In this document: positions 1 through 8,504 of the stretch, one piece after another
Layout: the number at the start of each line of letters is the position of its first letter
Position numbering within the stretch: position 1 is the first letter of the stretch
NCBI GenBank assembly: GCA_947303755.1
Contig: CAMYZF010000010.1
Span: 1 to 24,320, forward strand
Length of the DNA stretch: 24,320 nt
Direction of reading: 5' to 3'
Source: an uncultured Erysipelotrichaceae bacterium
Lineage (GTDB): Bacteria > Bacillota_I > Bacilli_A > RFN20 > CAG-826
Translations under genes and position numbers: made by a program
Notes under the pieces: model-generated
Told to the model about the DNA's origin: nothing
What the model saw: only the letters and a program-made list of their open reading frames with translations
Database searches by the model: none

Positions 1-293
1 TCAAGGAAAGTGTTCACTATCGTTGGAGCGGTATACCACCACACTGGATAACCAAGTAATATTTCATCATACTTAGATACATCTAAACTATCTTTAACAA
101 TCTCTGGTCTAGAAGACTTGTCTTTCATCTCCAATGTACTTCTAGATTGTTTATCCATCCAGTTCAAATCTTCATCAGTATATGGTTTAACTGGTTTTAT
201 TTCATATGTATCAGCGGATAATAGACTCGCTAATTGAGTTGCAGCTCTCTTAGTAGTCCCTGTTGCGGAAAAATAAACAACTAATCTTTTCAT
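1..293 (-). CDS. Flavodoxin family protein (partial, C-terminus off the window)
   Basis: This is the first 97 residues of a flavodoxin, a small FMN electron carrier of the cytoplasm. After an MKRLVVYFS beta strand comes the FMN-phosphate loop SATGTTKRAA (residues 9-18). Residues 78-90 (ILLGYPVWWYTAP) match the second FMN-contact region of short-chain flavodoxins. The start is ATG at 291-293, preceded by AGGAG about 7 bases upstream. That ribosome site overlaps the TAG stop of the upstream helicase gene, only 10 bases away, so the gene now appears to be read from the restriction operon or by reinitiation after it. Nothing in the sequence ties it to defence; it is more likely the flank next to which the island sits. 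The family call is firm. The electron partner is unknown. Confidence 0.88.
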   Translation of the reverse strand, partial: MKRLVVYFSATGTTKRAATQLASLLSADTYEIKPVKPYTDEDLNWMDKQSRSTLEMKDKSSRPEIVKDSLDVSKYDEILLGYPVWWYTAPTIVNTFL

Positions 294-303
294 AGTAAAT
301 CTC

Positions 304-3300
304 CTATCTCAGCTTCCATGTAGAAAATAGGTCGCTGACAAAAACATTATTCTTGTTCGCATAAAGCACTTTGTTTACTTCTTTCTTAGAAACACCTAAT
401 ATCTCTGCGATTTTGCCTGATTTTAAGCCTTTTGGATGCCCGTTTAGTAATGTTGTTATTCTTTCAACAAGTGGAACGTTTTTACTCTCGCGCATTTCTT
501 TTTTCGTCTTATTTTCCGCGTCTTTAACAGTAGAATTCAATTGATATCTCATGTAATCAAAGAACGCCTGGCCCTTTGTTGGTATTTCAGACTCCACTTC
601 CTGACCTTCAACAATTCCATAATCAAACCAGTCAAAGCTATTTCTGTAGTTCTTTCTAACTTCTTCATTTGTCAAATCTAAGGTTGATCCAACGGATTCA
701 TTTTCAAAGAATTCTCTAATAAAACCATTTAGAATGTCTTCCTTAAAAATGTGGTACTTATTTAAGACTTCAAAGTTCTTCTTTGTAATACCAACAGCTT
801 CTAAGAAAATGTTTGGATCAGCGTTCTTAAAGATTTCATCAAATGTAGTCTCTCTGTAGACAGAGATGTATAAGAATTCGAACAATCTAGCAAGGATATG
901 TTGCATAACGTTGTCCGTGTCTTCAATTGATGTATTGTCAGCGTTTTTAATCACTGGTCGTAATGCTTTAATAACTGCTTTTTCAAAAGAATCTACATAC
1001 CAGCGTTTATAAATCTTGCCTCTATATTCTTGAGGAATATTTTCAATATTGTTTAAATATGCTCTTATAAAGTTAACAATCTTTTGTTTAGTTGCATCGG
1101 TAAATGTTATGTCTTTGCCAAACTGTTCTCTAACTTTATCGACAAATTTAAGTCCATCTGGCTTACCGCATTGCAATTTCTTAATTGGAGCATTAACACC
1201 TGTAACATAACCTTTCTTGAAACCGTTTATAAAATAATTTCTGTGTTTCTCATCTAGGTTAGCAGGAATCTTTTCTTGAATATGTTTTTTCTCGTTGGCC
1301 TCATACTCTGTTTGAACATCATCGTCATCCAAATCCAAGTACAACTTGCTATCTTCCATACCAAGCTTATATCCAAGATCTCGACCTTCAAGTGTAATCT
1401 TGTCCTTAAAGCCATCTTCAGGAGGTAACGGTCTATCTCTATCTTTCGATTTTGAGAATTTAGCATGAGCAAATACATGCTTGATAATGTCGCTGACCTC
1501 AGGGTCATTTAACATAGCGGCGATCGTATCTTCGTCTTGAATCCAAGTAGTATTCTTTGTATCTCTAATTTTCTTGGATAAAGGTTTTCCTCTGCTATCA
1601 CCAAATTCAGCAAGCTTATAGAACGTTTCCTCACCGATAGGGTGTTCCATATCACCGTTCATAAATATTGGTAGATACTTAACGATGAGCCTTGCAACTT
1701 GCATTTTGGTATAGCCGTGTTCTTTAGAAGATTCATCAGCATATTTCAAAAGTAAAGAAGCTGCTCTATCAATATTGAAATCAAAGACAAAACCTTCTTT
1801 CTTAAGGATTTCGTCACCTTTAGTGTATGGCGTTTGAATTCTAAAGATTGCTTGGAAATATGATTCTGGGCTAGCCAAATCTTTAAGAACAAACACACTA
1901 GACCACTTTTTAACAGTGACACCAATAGTTAGCTTATTAACAGTAATAGCAATGCTTCCTAGTTTGCCGGTGTTTTCGCCAGCAGTCATTTCGTCATTTA
2001 AATATGCTAAAGCGTCTGCACCAGCTCCAACACCCCTATCAGAAAGATTGATAATTTGATATCTGTTAAAGAACTCATCTTCTCTAAGAATTTTAGCAAT
2101 TGCCATACATGAATTAACAGATGGCATTAGCCAAATTGTGTTCTTGTTATTCGCAGTTAATTTTGGGTTTGAATATGGGAAATTCTTGCCTTGTACAGTT
2201 GTACCTTTAATAATGGCAAGCCACATTTTAATCTCTTCTTCGTAAATGAATTGGTATCCATAATTAGGATCGCAATCTTTCTTGGTCTCAAAGAATTTGT
2301 TAAGAGAAAAATAACTTCTTCCTAATAGCTTATCATCCGAAACAACACTATTTGCGAGTCCAGGGAATAATGCTTTCATATCATATCCAAATATTTTCAT
2401 ATCTGGGAACATAGCGTATTTAGGATCTACAACTGTGAAGTCTCCTTCTTCACTCTTTGGATATTTTCTCTTTTGCTCATCAAAGTAAGAATATGTACTT
2501 GATGTCTTATCATTGAATTCACCCCTAGCTAACGCTCTAAATGGTGTGCCTGATAAACATATGGTTTTCTTTGGAGCAATGTTAAATCTCTTAACAATAT
2601 CTTTAGAGTCTTTAACTGTCTTAAGAGAAGCTTGATAGTCTTTATCTAAGTCTTCTTGAGTTTCAATTGTTCCTTGGGTTCTCTGATTCCAAGCACCAAA
2701 GTGATACTCGTCTAATATTAATAAATCCCAATCAATATCTTGAAGCTTTTTAATCTTATCTTTTGTGGACTGGCTTTCACTATCTTTGCCTAGGTAATTC
2801 TGCAACGATAAAAAGACAACAAACGGTTCCTTTTTTCCTTTTAAAGAGAAATCATTTCTTCTCAAGTTATCATCAGTGAAATACTTGTAAACTTTCTTGA
2901 TGTGCAATAAATCATCCTGCCATGATTTTTCAACGGCTGGAATGAATGTTAAGATTAGAATCTTATCGATGTTATTTTCTTCGGCGAATTTATATGTTGT
3001 ATAGCATTTGCCAAATCTCATCTTGCAGTTAAGAAGGAACCTTCCTCCTACTGGATGAGCATCAAAATATGTTTTTAAATCATCAATAGCTTTTTGTTGT
3101 TCGACTCTAGGCTCGTAAATGACTCTGTCAGAACCGCTCTTTCTAATTTCATTAAAAATCTCAATTAAATCATCTGGGTGAACATTTGCAAACCACTCTT
3201 GTTCATTTAAAACTAAACCTGCGTGCTTAGATCTAATCTCGCTATGGACGCGGTAGTCTTTGAATGACTCACTGCTGGCATCTAAACAAACACCCCAGTA

Positions 3301-3600
3301 AATGACTTCTCTAGTATCTCCATAGCCTCTGGCCCACTGCTGTTCTGTTAAAGCTAGTTCATGTTCTTGATCTTTAATTCTTGATTTAACGGCATGCCAG
3401 AAGGTCTCCCCCATCTTGCAAATGGTCATGCCTACTTTCACACCATGCATAGGGAAAGCAGGGAGAACATACATATAAACAAGAATTAGTCTTGGTTCCG
3501 TCTCGTTTTTATCATCCAACTGAAAAACAACCGGTTTACCATTTAACCTAGCGGTATCTTCGGTGTTAAGATTTGGACCTCTAGTAATTGAGACAGCCAT
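304..3600 (-). CDS. Restriction helicase: GIY-YIG-like N-terminus fused to SF2 ATPase
   Basis: A 1098-residue protein, probably the ATP-dependent cleavage/translocation subunit of a restriction-modification system. Residues about 40-125 hold YMYVLP, then KVGMT, then YRVHSEI, the layout of a GIY-YIG/T5orf172-type nuclease. The SF2 motor follows: Walker A-like KMRFGKC (193-199), DEYH box (297-300), SGTPF motif III (350-354), a motif V region near 553-562 (TVNKLTIGVT) and motif VI QAIFRIQTP (583-591). The last 55 residues look like a winged-helix/HTH. Walker A ends in Cys where Thr/Ser is usual. The start is ATG at 3600 with AAGGAGA just upstream; the stop codon of the methylase gene lies one base before it, so translation is coupled. 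The domain order (nuclease, helicase, separate methylase) resembles a split type ISP/type III enzyme; the exact type is not settled. Confidence 0.85.
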   Translation of the reverse strand: MAVSITRGPNLNTEDTARLNGKPVVFQLDDKNETEPRLILVYMYVLPAFPMHGVKVGMTICKMGETFWHAVKSRIKDQEHELALTEQQWARGYGDTREVIYWGVCLDASSESFKDYRVHSEIRSKHAGLVLNEQEWFANVHPDDLIEIFNEIRKSGSDRVIYEPRVEQQKAIDDLKTYFDAHPVGGRFLLNCKMRFGKCYTTYKFAEENNIDKILILTFIPAVEKSWQDDLLHIKKVYKYFTDDNLRRNDFSLKGKKEPFVVFLSLQNYLGKDSESQSTKDKIKKLQDIDWDLLILDEYHFGAWNQRTQGTIETQEDLDKDYQASLKTVKDSKDIVKRFNIAPKKTICLSGTPFRALARGEFNDKTSSTYSYFDEQKRKYPKSEEGDFTVVDPKYAMFPDMKIFGYDMKALFPGLANSVVSDDKLLGRSYFSLNKFFETKKDCDPNYGYQFIYEEEIKMWLAIIKGTTVQGKNFPYSNPKLTANNKNTIWLMPSVNSCMAIAKILREDEFFNRYQIINLSDRGVGAGADALAYLNDEMTAGENTGKLGSIAITVNKLTIGVTVKKWSSVFVLKDLASPESYFQAIFRIQTPYTKGDEILKKEGFVFDFNIDRAASLLLKYADESSKEHGYTKMQVARLIVKYLPIFMNGDMEHPIGEETFYKLAEFGDSRGKPLSKKIRDTKNTTWIQDEDTIAAMLNDPEVSDIIKHVFAHAKFSKSKDRDRPLPPEDGFKDKITLEGRDLGYKLGMEDSKLYLDLDDDDVQTEYEANEKKHIQEKIPANLDEKHRNYFINGFKKGYVTGVNAPIKKLQCGKPDGLKFVDKVREQFGKDITFTDATKQKIVNFIRAYLNNIENIPQEYRGKIYKRWYVDSFEKAVIKALRPVIKNADNTSIEDTDNVMQHILARLFEFLYISVYRETTFDEIFKNADPNIFLEAVGITKKNFEVLNKYHIFKEDILNGFIREFFENESVGSTLDLTNEEVRKNYRNSFDWFDYGIVEGQEVESEIPTKGQAFFDYMRYQLNSTVKDAENKTKKEMRESKNVPLVERITTLLNGHPKGLKSGKIAEILGVSKKEVNKVLYANKNNVFVSDLFSTWKLR

Positions 3601-3601
3601 C

Positions 3602-5314
3602 CTAGTTCATCTCCTTAATCGAATTTTCAATTAAAGATATCTCGTCTTTATCTAATTTGTATTTCTCGTATAATTCTTCGTCCGAAACAGATTGTTTAAA
3701 ATCAATAAGTGGTACAAAAGCAAATTTTTCTTTTGAAACATGAATTCCTGATAATGCTTGGAATAATAAGTATCTTACGAACTTGGTGCTTAGATACTTA
3801 AGACAGTTATTAGCTTCTTCTTCTGTATCAAATTTTCCGGCTAAAAAATAAGTAAAAGTACATACTTCACCAGGTTTTAACACAAATAGCTTAGCGATAA
3901 CTTTTCTTTGGCCGTCTTTATCGGCTGTAGCTCCGCTTCCTGATGTTGCGTAACTAATAGCAACCTTGTATTTATTTATATACTCATTGCCTATCTTCAC
4001 TTCAGATTTCGAAGTATAATTCCACCCATCACTTGAAAGTACCCTATAATCTCCAGGCTTTTTCTCTTCATGGCCTCTAAAATTGGAATTTAATCCAAAA
4101 GGACTTAAAGAGCTCATAATGGAGGATAATTGCGATTTATCTTGTTTTTGAATTTTGTGAATAATTTTCACAGCTTTGTTTGATCTAATAAAAATATCAA
4201 ACTCATTAAGCTTTCTAATTGCTGTATCTTTTTTGCCTTGATCAATATATGTGTATTCACAATCACCTTCATAATCTCTTTCCCATAAAAAATAATTGAC
4301 ACCGCCAGCAATTACAACTCCAGGAAAGCACACCTCTGATTGAACATAATCTACTATTTTTCTAAAGTGTCTATCTTTCAAAGTTTTTGCTCTAAAATCA
4401 TCTAGACCAATCCCTCCAGCGAACCATCTTGAAGGGGTGATCATGCATAGATATTTTGGATTTAACGAAATAGCTTGCTCAATAAATTTGTGATAAATAG
4501 GCTTAGCCTGTGCTTGCCCACCTCCAGTAGATAACTGGTATGGTGGGTTGCCAATAATAATATCGAATTTCATATTTCTATTACCTCCAAAAAATCTTTT
4601 AGCAAGATGGATGCTTAAAGACAGACCTTTATCAACATGAATAAACTCGTAAGCATATTTTTCTCTCTGATTTGCATCATTGTAATTTGATGCGCCATCT
4701 ATACCACAATACTGACATTTGTATTTCTTTCTTTCGTCACCTTTACAAGAGGCGGGCATTTTGTGCCCAGACGAATCTTGAAAATCGTGGTCGGTGCATG
4801 GTGTCTTAATATTGCCTTCTTCGTCATCGAACCATGATCCATTTCCAATGGAGTAACCATTTACATAATGACCATCAGGGGCTTTTAATCCATCGCACTT
4901 TCTGTTTGCTTGAGAACAATAATAGAGGGTCCTTCTGGCGACATTAGAAGTAAACTTTGTTTGCCCGATTGAAAAAATCATGTTTTGAAGAATGTGCTTT
5001 CTTCTTTCTTCTTTATCGGCTATGACGTTCTCCAAACCTTTGTCCAATCTAAGTGCAATTTCACGTTCAAAAATGCCGTTCTTGGTCGCTGGATTAAGCC
5101 ATTTATAAAGAGGGTTGTGCCATACTTCTTCAGGAAGTGAATCCAATATCATGTCACATGTTTTTCTTGGAGTAAAAACCTCGTCGTTTCCAACGTTAGT
5201 AATTGTCTCTAGAATATCAAAATGTTCGATGTAATCATTAGCTTCTTCAACTACAGTATTATATTTCTTACTAGCATCCAGAGCTTCATTGGTTCTTTTT
5301 TCTTCGTCTACCAT
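3602..5314 (-). CDS. Eco57I-type N6-adenine DNA methylase with embedded zinc finger
   Basis: A 570-residue putative modification (and perhaps specificity) subunit. VFTPRKTCDMIL (46-57) fits methylase motif X and NPATKNGIF (74-82) fits an unusual motif I. FDIIIGNPPYQL (250-261) contains the catalytic motif IV NPPY of N6-adenine methylases. An insert before the catalytic strand holds C190, C200 and C203 (CQYCG) and several other Cys, and probably binds zinc. The region after about residue 290 resembles the MITPSRWFAGG block and the target-recognition part of Eco57I-like methylases. The start is ATG at 5314 with GGAG upstream. It overlaps the end of the small methylase-like gene by 7 bases and abuts the helicase gene by one, so the three are a tight operon. 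Confidence 0.88.
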   Translation of the reverse strand: MVDEEKRTNEALDASKKYNTVVEEANDYIEHFDILETITNVGNDEVFTPRKTCDMILDSLPEEVWHNPLYKWLNPATKNGIFEREIALRLDKGLENVIADKEERRKHILQNMIFSIGQTKFTSNVARRTLYYCSQANRKCDGLKAPDGHYVNGYSIGNGSWFDDEEGNIKTPCTDHDFQDSSGHKMPASCKGDERKKYKCQYCGIDGASNYNDANQREKYAYEFIHVDKGLSLSIHLAKRFFGGNRNMKFDIIIGNPPYQLSTGGGQAQAKPIYHKFIEQAISLNPKYLCMITPSRWFAGGIGLDDFRAKTLKDRHFRKIVDYVQSEVCFPGVVIAGGVNYFLWERDYEGDCEYTYIDQGKKDTAIRKLNEFDIFIRSNKAVKIIHKIQKQDKSQLSSIMSSLSPFGLNSNFRGHEEKKPGDYRVLSSDGWNYTSKSEVKIGNEYINKYKVAISYATSGSGATADKDGQRKVIAKLFVLKPGEVCTFTYFLAGKFDTEEEANNCLKYLSTKFVRYLLFQALSGIHVSKEKFAFVPLIDFKQSVSDEELYEKYKLDKDEISLIENSIKEMN

Positions 5315-5955
5315 ATTTCCACTCCTTCTTCGTGAACAATAATAGCGTTGTCACTTATATCCCAAACAGGCATATCTAACGGATTAAAAACATTCTTTTC
5401 GGCTTTTGGCATTTCATAAGCAACTTCAGTGCCAAACAATCCGGCATCAATTGGGCCGTCTGAATTAAACATTGCCCAAATAAAATTCTTAACAATGATG
5501 CATTTAAAAACCTCAAAGTACCCTTCTGATACCTCAATCTTGTGATCTTTTATGAATAAAGATACTGCAGTTAAGATGTTATTCCTCTGCTTTTTAATAA
5601 GCTCTTTATCCATTTCAATCGAATAAATTGTAGATAACGCTCTTAGAGAATCCAATTCAAAATTACCGCCTTTAAGTGCTTTTTCTAATCTTCTCAAAAG
5701 TATATAAACAGTAAATGCGCCATCACCAGATGTTGGCTCTAAGACATTTTTAGAAAAGTCAAAGATATCATCACCAATTGCAGCGCACATATCTTTAACA
5801 ATAAATTCAGGGGTGAAAATTTGATAACCCTCGGTGTCGTTATGACCCATAGAAGCCAAATGGATGTAATCAAAAGTCTTAATGGAATTATATGCTTTAA
5901 TTTCGTCCACGCTAAAATTGTTTAATAAATGTGAGGCGACGGTACTAAAATCCAT
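5308..5955 (-). CDS. Small N6-methylase-like protein, motifs X and I only
   Basis: A 215-residue protein resembling the front half of an N6-adenine methylase. In the numbering from an alternative GTG start at 5964, YQIFTPEFIVKDM (47-59) is motif X and LEPTSGDGAFT (75-85) is a good S-adenosylmethionine-binding motif I. No NPPY/DPPY motif IV follows, so it cannot methylate alone in the usual way. It may be an accessory subunit of the next gene, whose own motif I is atypical. I prefer ATG at 5955 because AAAGG lies 8 bases before it; the GTG adds only three residues. It leads the restriction operon, downstream of an extended -10 promoter, and its stop overlaps the start of the larger methylase. 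A truncated methylase is the alternative, but tight coupling and an intact frame argue for function. Confidence 0.75.
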   Translation of the reverse strand: MDFSTVASHLLNNFSVDEIKAYNSIKTFDYIHLASMGHNDTEGYQIFTPEFIVKDMCAAIGDDIFDFSKNVLEPTSGDGAFTVYILLRRLEKALKGGNFELDSLRALSTIYSIEMDKELIKKQRNNILTAVSLFIKDHKIEVSEGYFEVFKCIIVKNFIWAMFNSDGPIDAGLFGTEVAYEMPKAEKNVFNPLDMPVWDISDNAIIVHEEGVEIW

Positions 5956-5987
5956 ATCTTTCACCTTTGTCCTAATAGCTAGTAATT

Positions 5988-5996
5988 AATATATCA
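5988..5996 (-). promoter_or_regulatory. Extended -10 promoter for the restriction operon
   Basis: On the minus strand the sequence reads TGATATATT, a TGn-extended -10 hexamer, about 30 bases before the ATG at 5955. No good -35 is visible at 17 bases, as is common for extended -10 promoters. It sits in the 69-base gap after the NERD gene and would let the restriction genes be expressed apart from the toxin genes. Confidence 0.4.
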
Positions 5997-6009
5997 CAAT
6001 CAAAAGATT

Positions 6010-6029
6010 CTTATCTACTTGTAGTTAAG
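6010..6029 (-). terminator. Possible weak stem-loop at the end of the NERD gene
   Basis: Two 9-base arms, CTTATCTAC and GTAGTTAAG on the + strand, can pair with one mismatch across a 2-base loop. The element overlaps the NERD stop codon. The T-run after it on the minus strand (TCTTTTG) is poor, so termination would be partial at best. Confidence 0.25.
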
Positions 6030-6771
6030 AAAATATTTTCCGACACAAATCAAATATTGTTAGTTTTTTTGTAAATTTACATTTCGGATAATTAGAACAC
6101 CCATAGAATTTTCCACTGTAACCAGTTCTTAATATCAATTTTCCACCACACCTTGGACAAATGTTTTCTTTGATCTCTCTTTGGGTCTGCCTAATATTTT
6201 GAATATGCTCTTCGTTTGTCATTATAGAAGCAGAACTTATCAACTTTTTATATGCGTAGTCCATTTCTTCGATTGTTAGGTGAACTCCATTATCAAAGTT
6301 GCTTAAATATCTCCCTAGATGCTTTAGGTTGATAACATTATCACAATCGATTTTATCGGCATTATCATTCGCCATAACAATAAGCGAATTAACTTTATAT
6401 TTAGGGCCTATAACTTTGCTTACATAGTAACAATGCGTTTTATTCTGTTTGATTGGGTTTCGTACTTGATATTTTTTACCAGTATAAAGTGACTCAGTCC
6501 ACTTTTCAGAGTTCTCACTACCAAACACCCAACCAATAAAGTTCTTTGTTTCTATAACGAAAATACCATTTTCTCTAATTTCGATATGATCTATTTGATG
6601 GCTCTTGCCATTGTTATCAACAAGAATGAGGTTGTTTATCTGTCTATGTTCAACCTTTCCAAAAACAAGCGGATTCAATTTTCTCGCAACTTTTCTTTCT
6701 CCAACCGCACCATGGCGCTTTGCCCTAATTGGCCGTGTCGCTTTTTTAATTATTTTTCTAAGTAATCCCAT
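6025..6771 (-). CDS. NERD-domain nuclease-like protein with topoisomerase-type zinc finger
   Basis: A 248-residue protein. The NERD domain is a predicted restriction-endonuclease-like fold: E25 in AVGERKVAR, QIDHIEIRENGIFVIETKN around residues 59-77 (D61, E74 and K76 as likely catalytic residues), then a WTES block. The C-terminus carries a four-Cys finger of the bacterial topoisomerase I type, CPRCGG...GCSNYPKC (C205, C208, C225, C231), which binds DNA in relatives. The N-terminus is strongly basic. It lies 9 bases after the DUF2971 gene. No Shine-Dalgarno sequence precedes its ATG, in contrast to the restriction genes downstream. A role in DNA cleavage or sensing within the defence island is inference; the domain calls are clear. 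Confidence 0.88.
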   Translation of the reverse strand: MGLLRKIIKKATRPIRAKRHGAVGERKVARKLNPLVFGKVEHRQINNLILVDNNGKSHQIDHIEIRENGIFVIETKNFIGWVFGSENSEKWTESLYTGKKYQVRNPIKQNKTHCYYVSKVIGPKYKVNSLIVMANDNADKIDCDNVINLKHLGRYLSNFDNGVHLTIEEMDYAYKKLISSASIMTNEEHIQNIRQTQREIKENICPRCGGKLILRTGYSGKFYGCSNYPKCKFTKKLTIFDLCRKIFS

Positions 6772-6780
6772 ATGGTTGTT

Positions 6781-7815
6781 TTAACAAATCTTGGTATAGA
6801 TTATTTTCGATTTCCCGCTTGGCCTATCCATTAGGAAAACATCATACTTGTTTGCTTTTGCAATTTTTTTAATCTTTTCAACTTTAAATTTTGAAGTTTT
6901 GTAACCCAAATAGACTGCTTTTATTTTTAATAAATAATTCTTTTCATTTGGTTTTCCGAGTAGTCTCCACTCGTCTTGGAAAGCCCAATCAACATCTTTA
7001 GTGCAAAGTAATTCGTTGATAGCACCTACACCCCTACTTAGTTGACCCTGCGAATAATATCTCAAGGTATTAGCTATAACAAATTCCACCATTCTCATTA
7101 CAAAATTATTGTTCGAATGCCTTTTATATAAAACCGGGCAAAGATTAAATCGAATATCATCGTGATTTGGTATCGTATATTCTATACAGCAACCATTGTA
7201 TTCATCACCATACAAAGACCACATAACTTTATTATCGCGTTTTGTTGACAACGAACAAACTCCAACATCGTGTTGCGCGTTCTTTACTGTAGCGGCAATT
7301 TGAATGAGTCCGTCGTCTTTGCTAATTTCGCTCAACATAGGTTCAATATTTAGAAGTACGGTTGAAAGAATCGCTTTTTCTATCTCGGACAATTTGGGGT
7401 ACTTTTCTGTAAGTTTGTAAAACTTTTCAATATTAAATGTTCCATCAACAAAACTATTTTGAACTATCTTTCTTAATTCCCTTTTATCTACTGAAACGTT
7501 TCCTAGTTTGGATACAGTTGCAATGACATGATCAATCATAAAAAGTGTAATAGGCTTACTTTTGGTTTTCTGAATCCCATCAACTTCCAAATCTGATAAG
7601 CAATCAAACGGATCATCCAAGCCTTCAACTGGCGCCAAGAAAGCATAAGACTTTTCCAAAATATCAAAAGCATATTTATCAAGTTTTTTATATTTATATA
7701 AAACACGAGGCATGTTTGCCAAAAATTCTCTTTTCTTTTCTAATTCGATAGTAAAAGTCGAAGTTCTATAAATATTAAGATTACTTAAATATTGCGATTT
7801 ATCTTTGTTATTCAT
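6781..7815 (-). CDS. DUF2971 family protein
   Basis: A 344-residue cytoplasmic protein. The family signature is visible: RVLYKYKKLDKYAFDIL at 37-53 with FLAPVEGLDDPFDC at 59-72, a central CSLS-x4-NKVMWSLYGDEYNGCCIEY block (187-213), and WAFQDEWRLLG at 277-287. DUF2971 proteins recur near restriction and toxin genes, but I know of no settled biochemical activity for them. The gene lies 44 bases after the NADAR antitoxin and 9 before NERD, on the same strand, so it is likely cotranscribed. The ATG at 7815 has no real ribosome site (AATAAGAT precedes it). Confidence 0.85.
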   Translation of the reverse strand: MNNKDKSQYLSNLNIYRTSTFTIELEKKREFLANMPRVLYKYKKLDKYAFDILEKSYAFLAPVEGLDDPFDCLSDLEVDGIQKTKSKPITLFMIDHVIATVSKLGNVSVDKRELRKIVQNSFVDGTFNIEKFYKLTEKYPKLSEIEKAILSTVLLNIEPMLSEISKDDGLIQIAATVKNAQHDVGVCSLSTKRDNKVMWSLYGDEYNGCCIEYTIPNHDDIRFNLCPVLYKRHSNNNFVMRMVEFVIANTLRYYSQGQLSRGVGAINELLCTKDVDWAFQDEWRLLGKPNEKNYLLKIKAVYLGYKTSKFKVEKIKKIAKANKYDVFLMDRPSGKSKIIYTKIC

Positions 7816-7859
7816 ATCTTATTAATTAAACATTTGAATAATCACACAAATGAAACATA

Positions 7860-8504
7860 TCAAAACAGCAATATATTCTCATTGATCTTATAAACTTCAA
7901 CAAATTTATCAAACGACGAAAGATAATCGTCGACTTTATTAACTCGAAGTAAGTACGAATATATGGAGCACGCTCTAGCTTGGCAATTTAAGCTTTTCTT
8001 AGAATTGAATTCAACATCAGTGAAAACATCATATTTTTTCAAAGAATTAAACATTTCTCTGTTGCTTGCCAAAGCTTTCAAATAAATGAAATCATAGAAG
8101 GCTGATTCCGGAAATAATGGGTATTCAACTCCTTGATACCTAAAACATTTCAATTGGCCTAGAGGGTGCTCTTTTACGTATTTCTTTGCCTCATTAGCAG
8201 AACAATTGATTAAAAAATCATATTGAATGCCATCAATAGACACTTTAGATGACTGGAAAATTGATTCAACAGGAATTCCATTAAGCTTTAGATTAAAAGC
8301 ACTTAAAAGGATTCCGAGTTCGTTGTCTGATTTGGTAGAAACTTCAAGAATTTTTGATAACGGATATTTCTTATGAATTGATTCGTTCAATGACTGGATG
8401 TTTTTTCTTTTTTGAACAATCGAAAATCCTGGAGAAAAATCATATTCAAATTCTTCTTCAAAGAAGCTACCTTCTTGGGTTATAAACACTAATTTTGTTG
8501 CCAT
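7860..8504 (-). CDS. DarT1-associated NADAR antitoxin
   Basis: A 214-residue protein matching the NADAR-type de-ADP-ribosylase family that accompanies DarT1 toxins. In order: the opening MATKLVFI with FSPGFSIVQKRKNIQSL (23-39), LEVSTKS (53-59), GILLSAFNL (64-72), VESIFQSSKV (79-88), FPESAFYDFIYLKAL (131-145), FTDVEFN (161-167) and LNCQAR (172-177). In characterised systems NADAR removes ADP-ribose that DarT1 has placed on guanine in DNA, so the damage is reversed rather than the toxin being blocked. The start lies inside the toxin gene, overlapping it by 38 bases, without a clear ribosome site. The antitoxin would therefore be made by ribosomes that have just translated the toxin. I assign the family from motif recognition. 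Confidence 0.85.
   Translation of the reverse strand: MATKLVFITQEGSFFEEEFEYDFSPGFSIVQKRKNIQSLNESIHKKYPLSKILEVSTKSDNELGILLSAFNLKLNGIPVESIFQSSKVSIDGIQYDFLINCSANEAKKYVKEHPLGQLKCFRYQGVEYPLFPESAFYDFIYLKALASNREMFNSLKKYDVFTDVEFNSKKSLNCQARACSIYSYLLRVNKVDDYLSSFDKFVEVYKINENILLF

Noticed and set aside
304..5955. BREX, DISARM or standard type I RM
   Set aside because: No PglZ, BrxC, phospholipase D, DUF1998 or separate HsdS gene is present; only methylase, helicase and a small methylase-like gene are seen.
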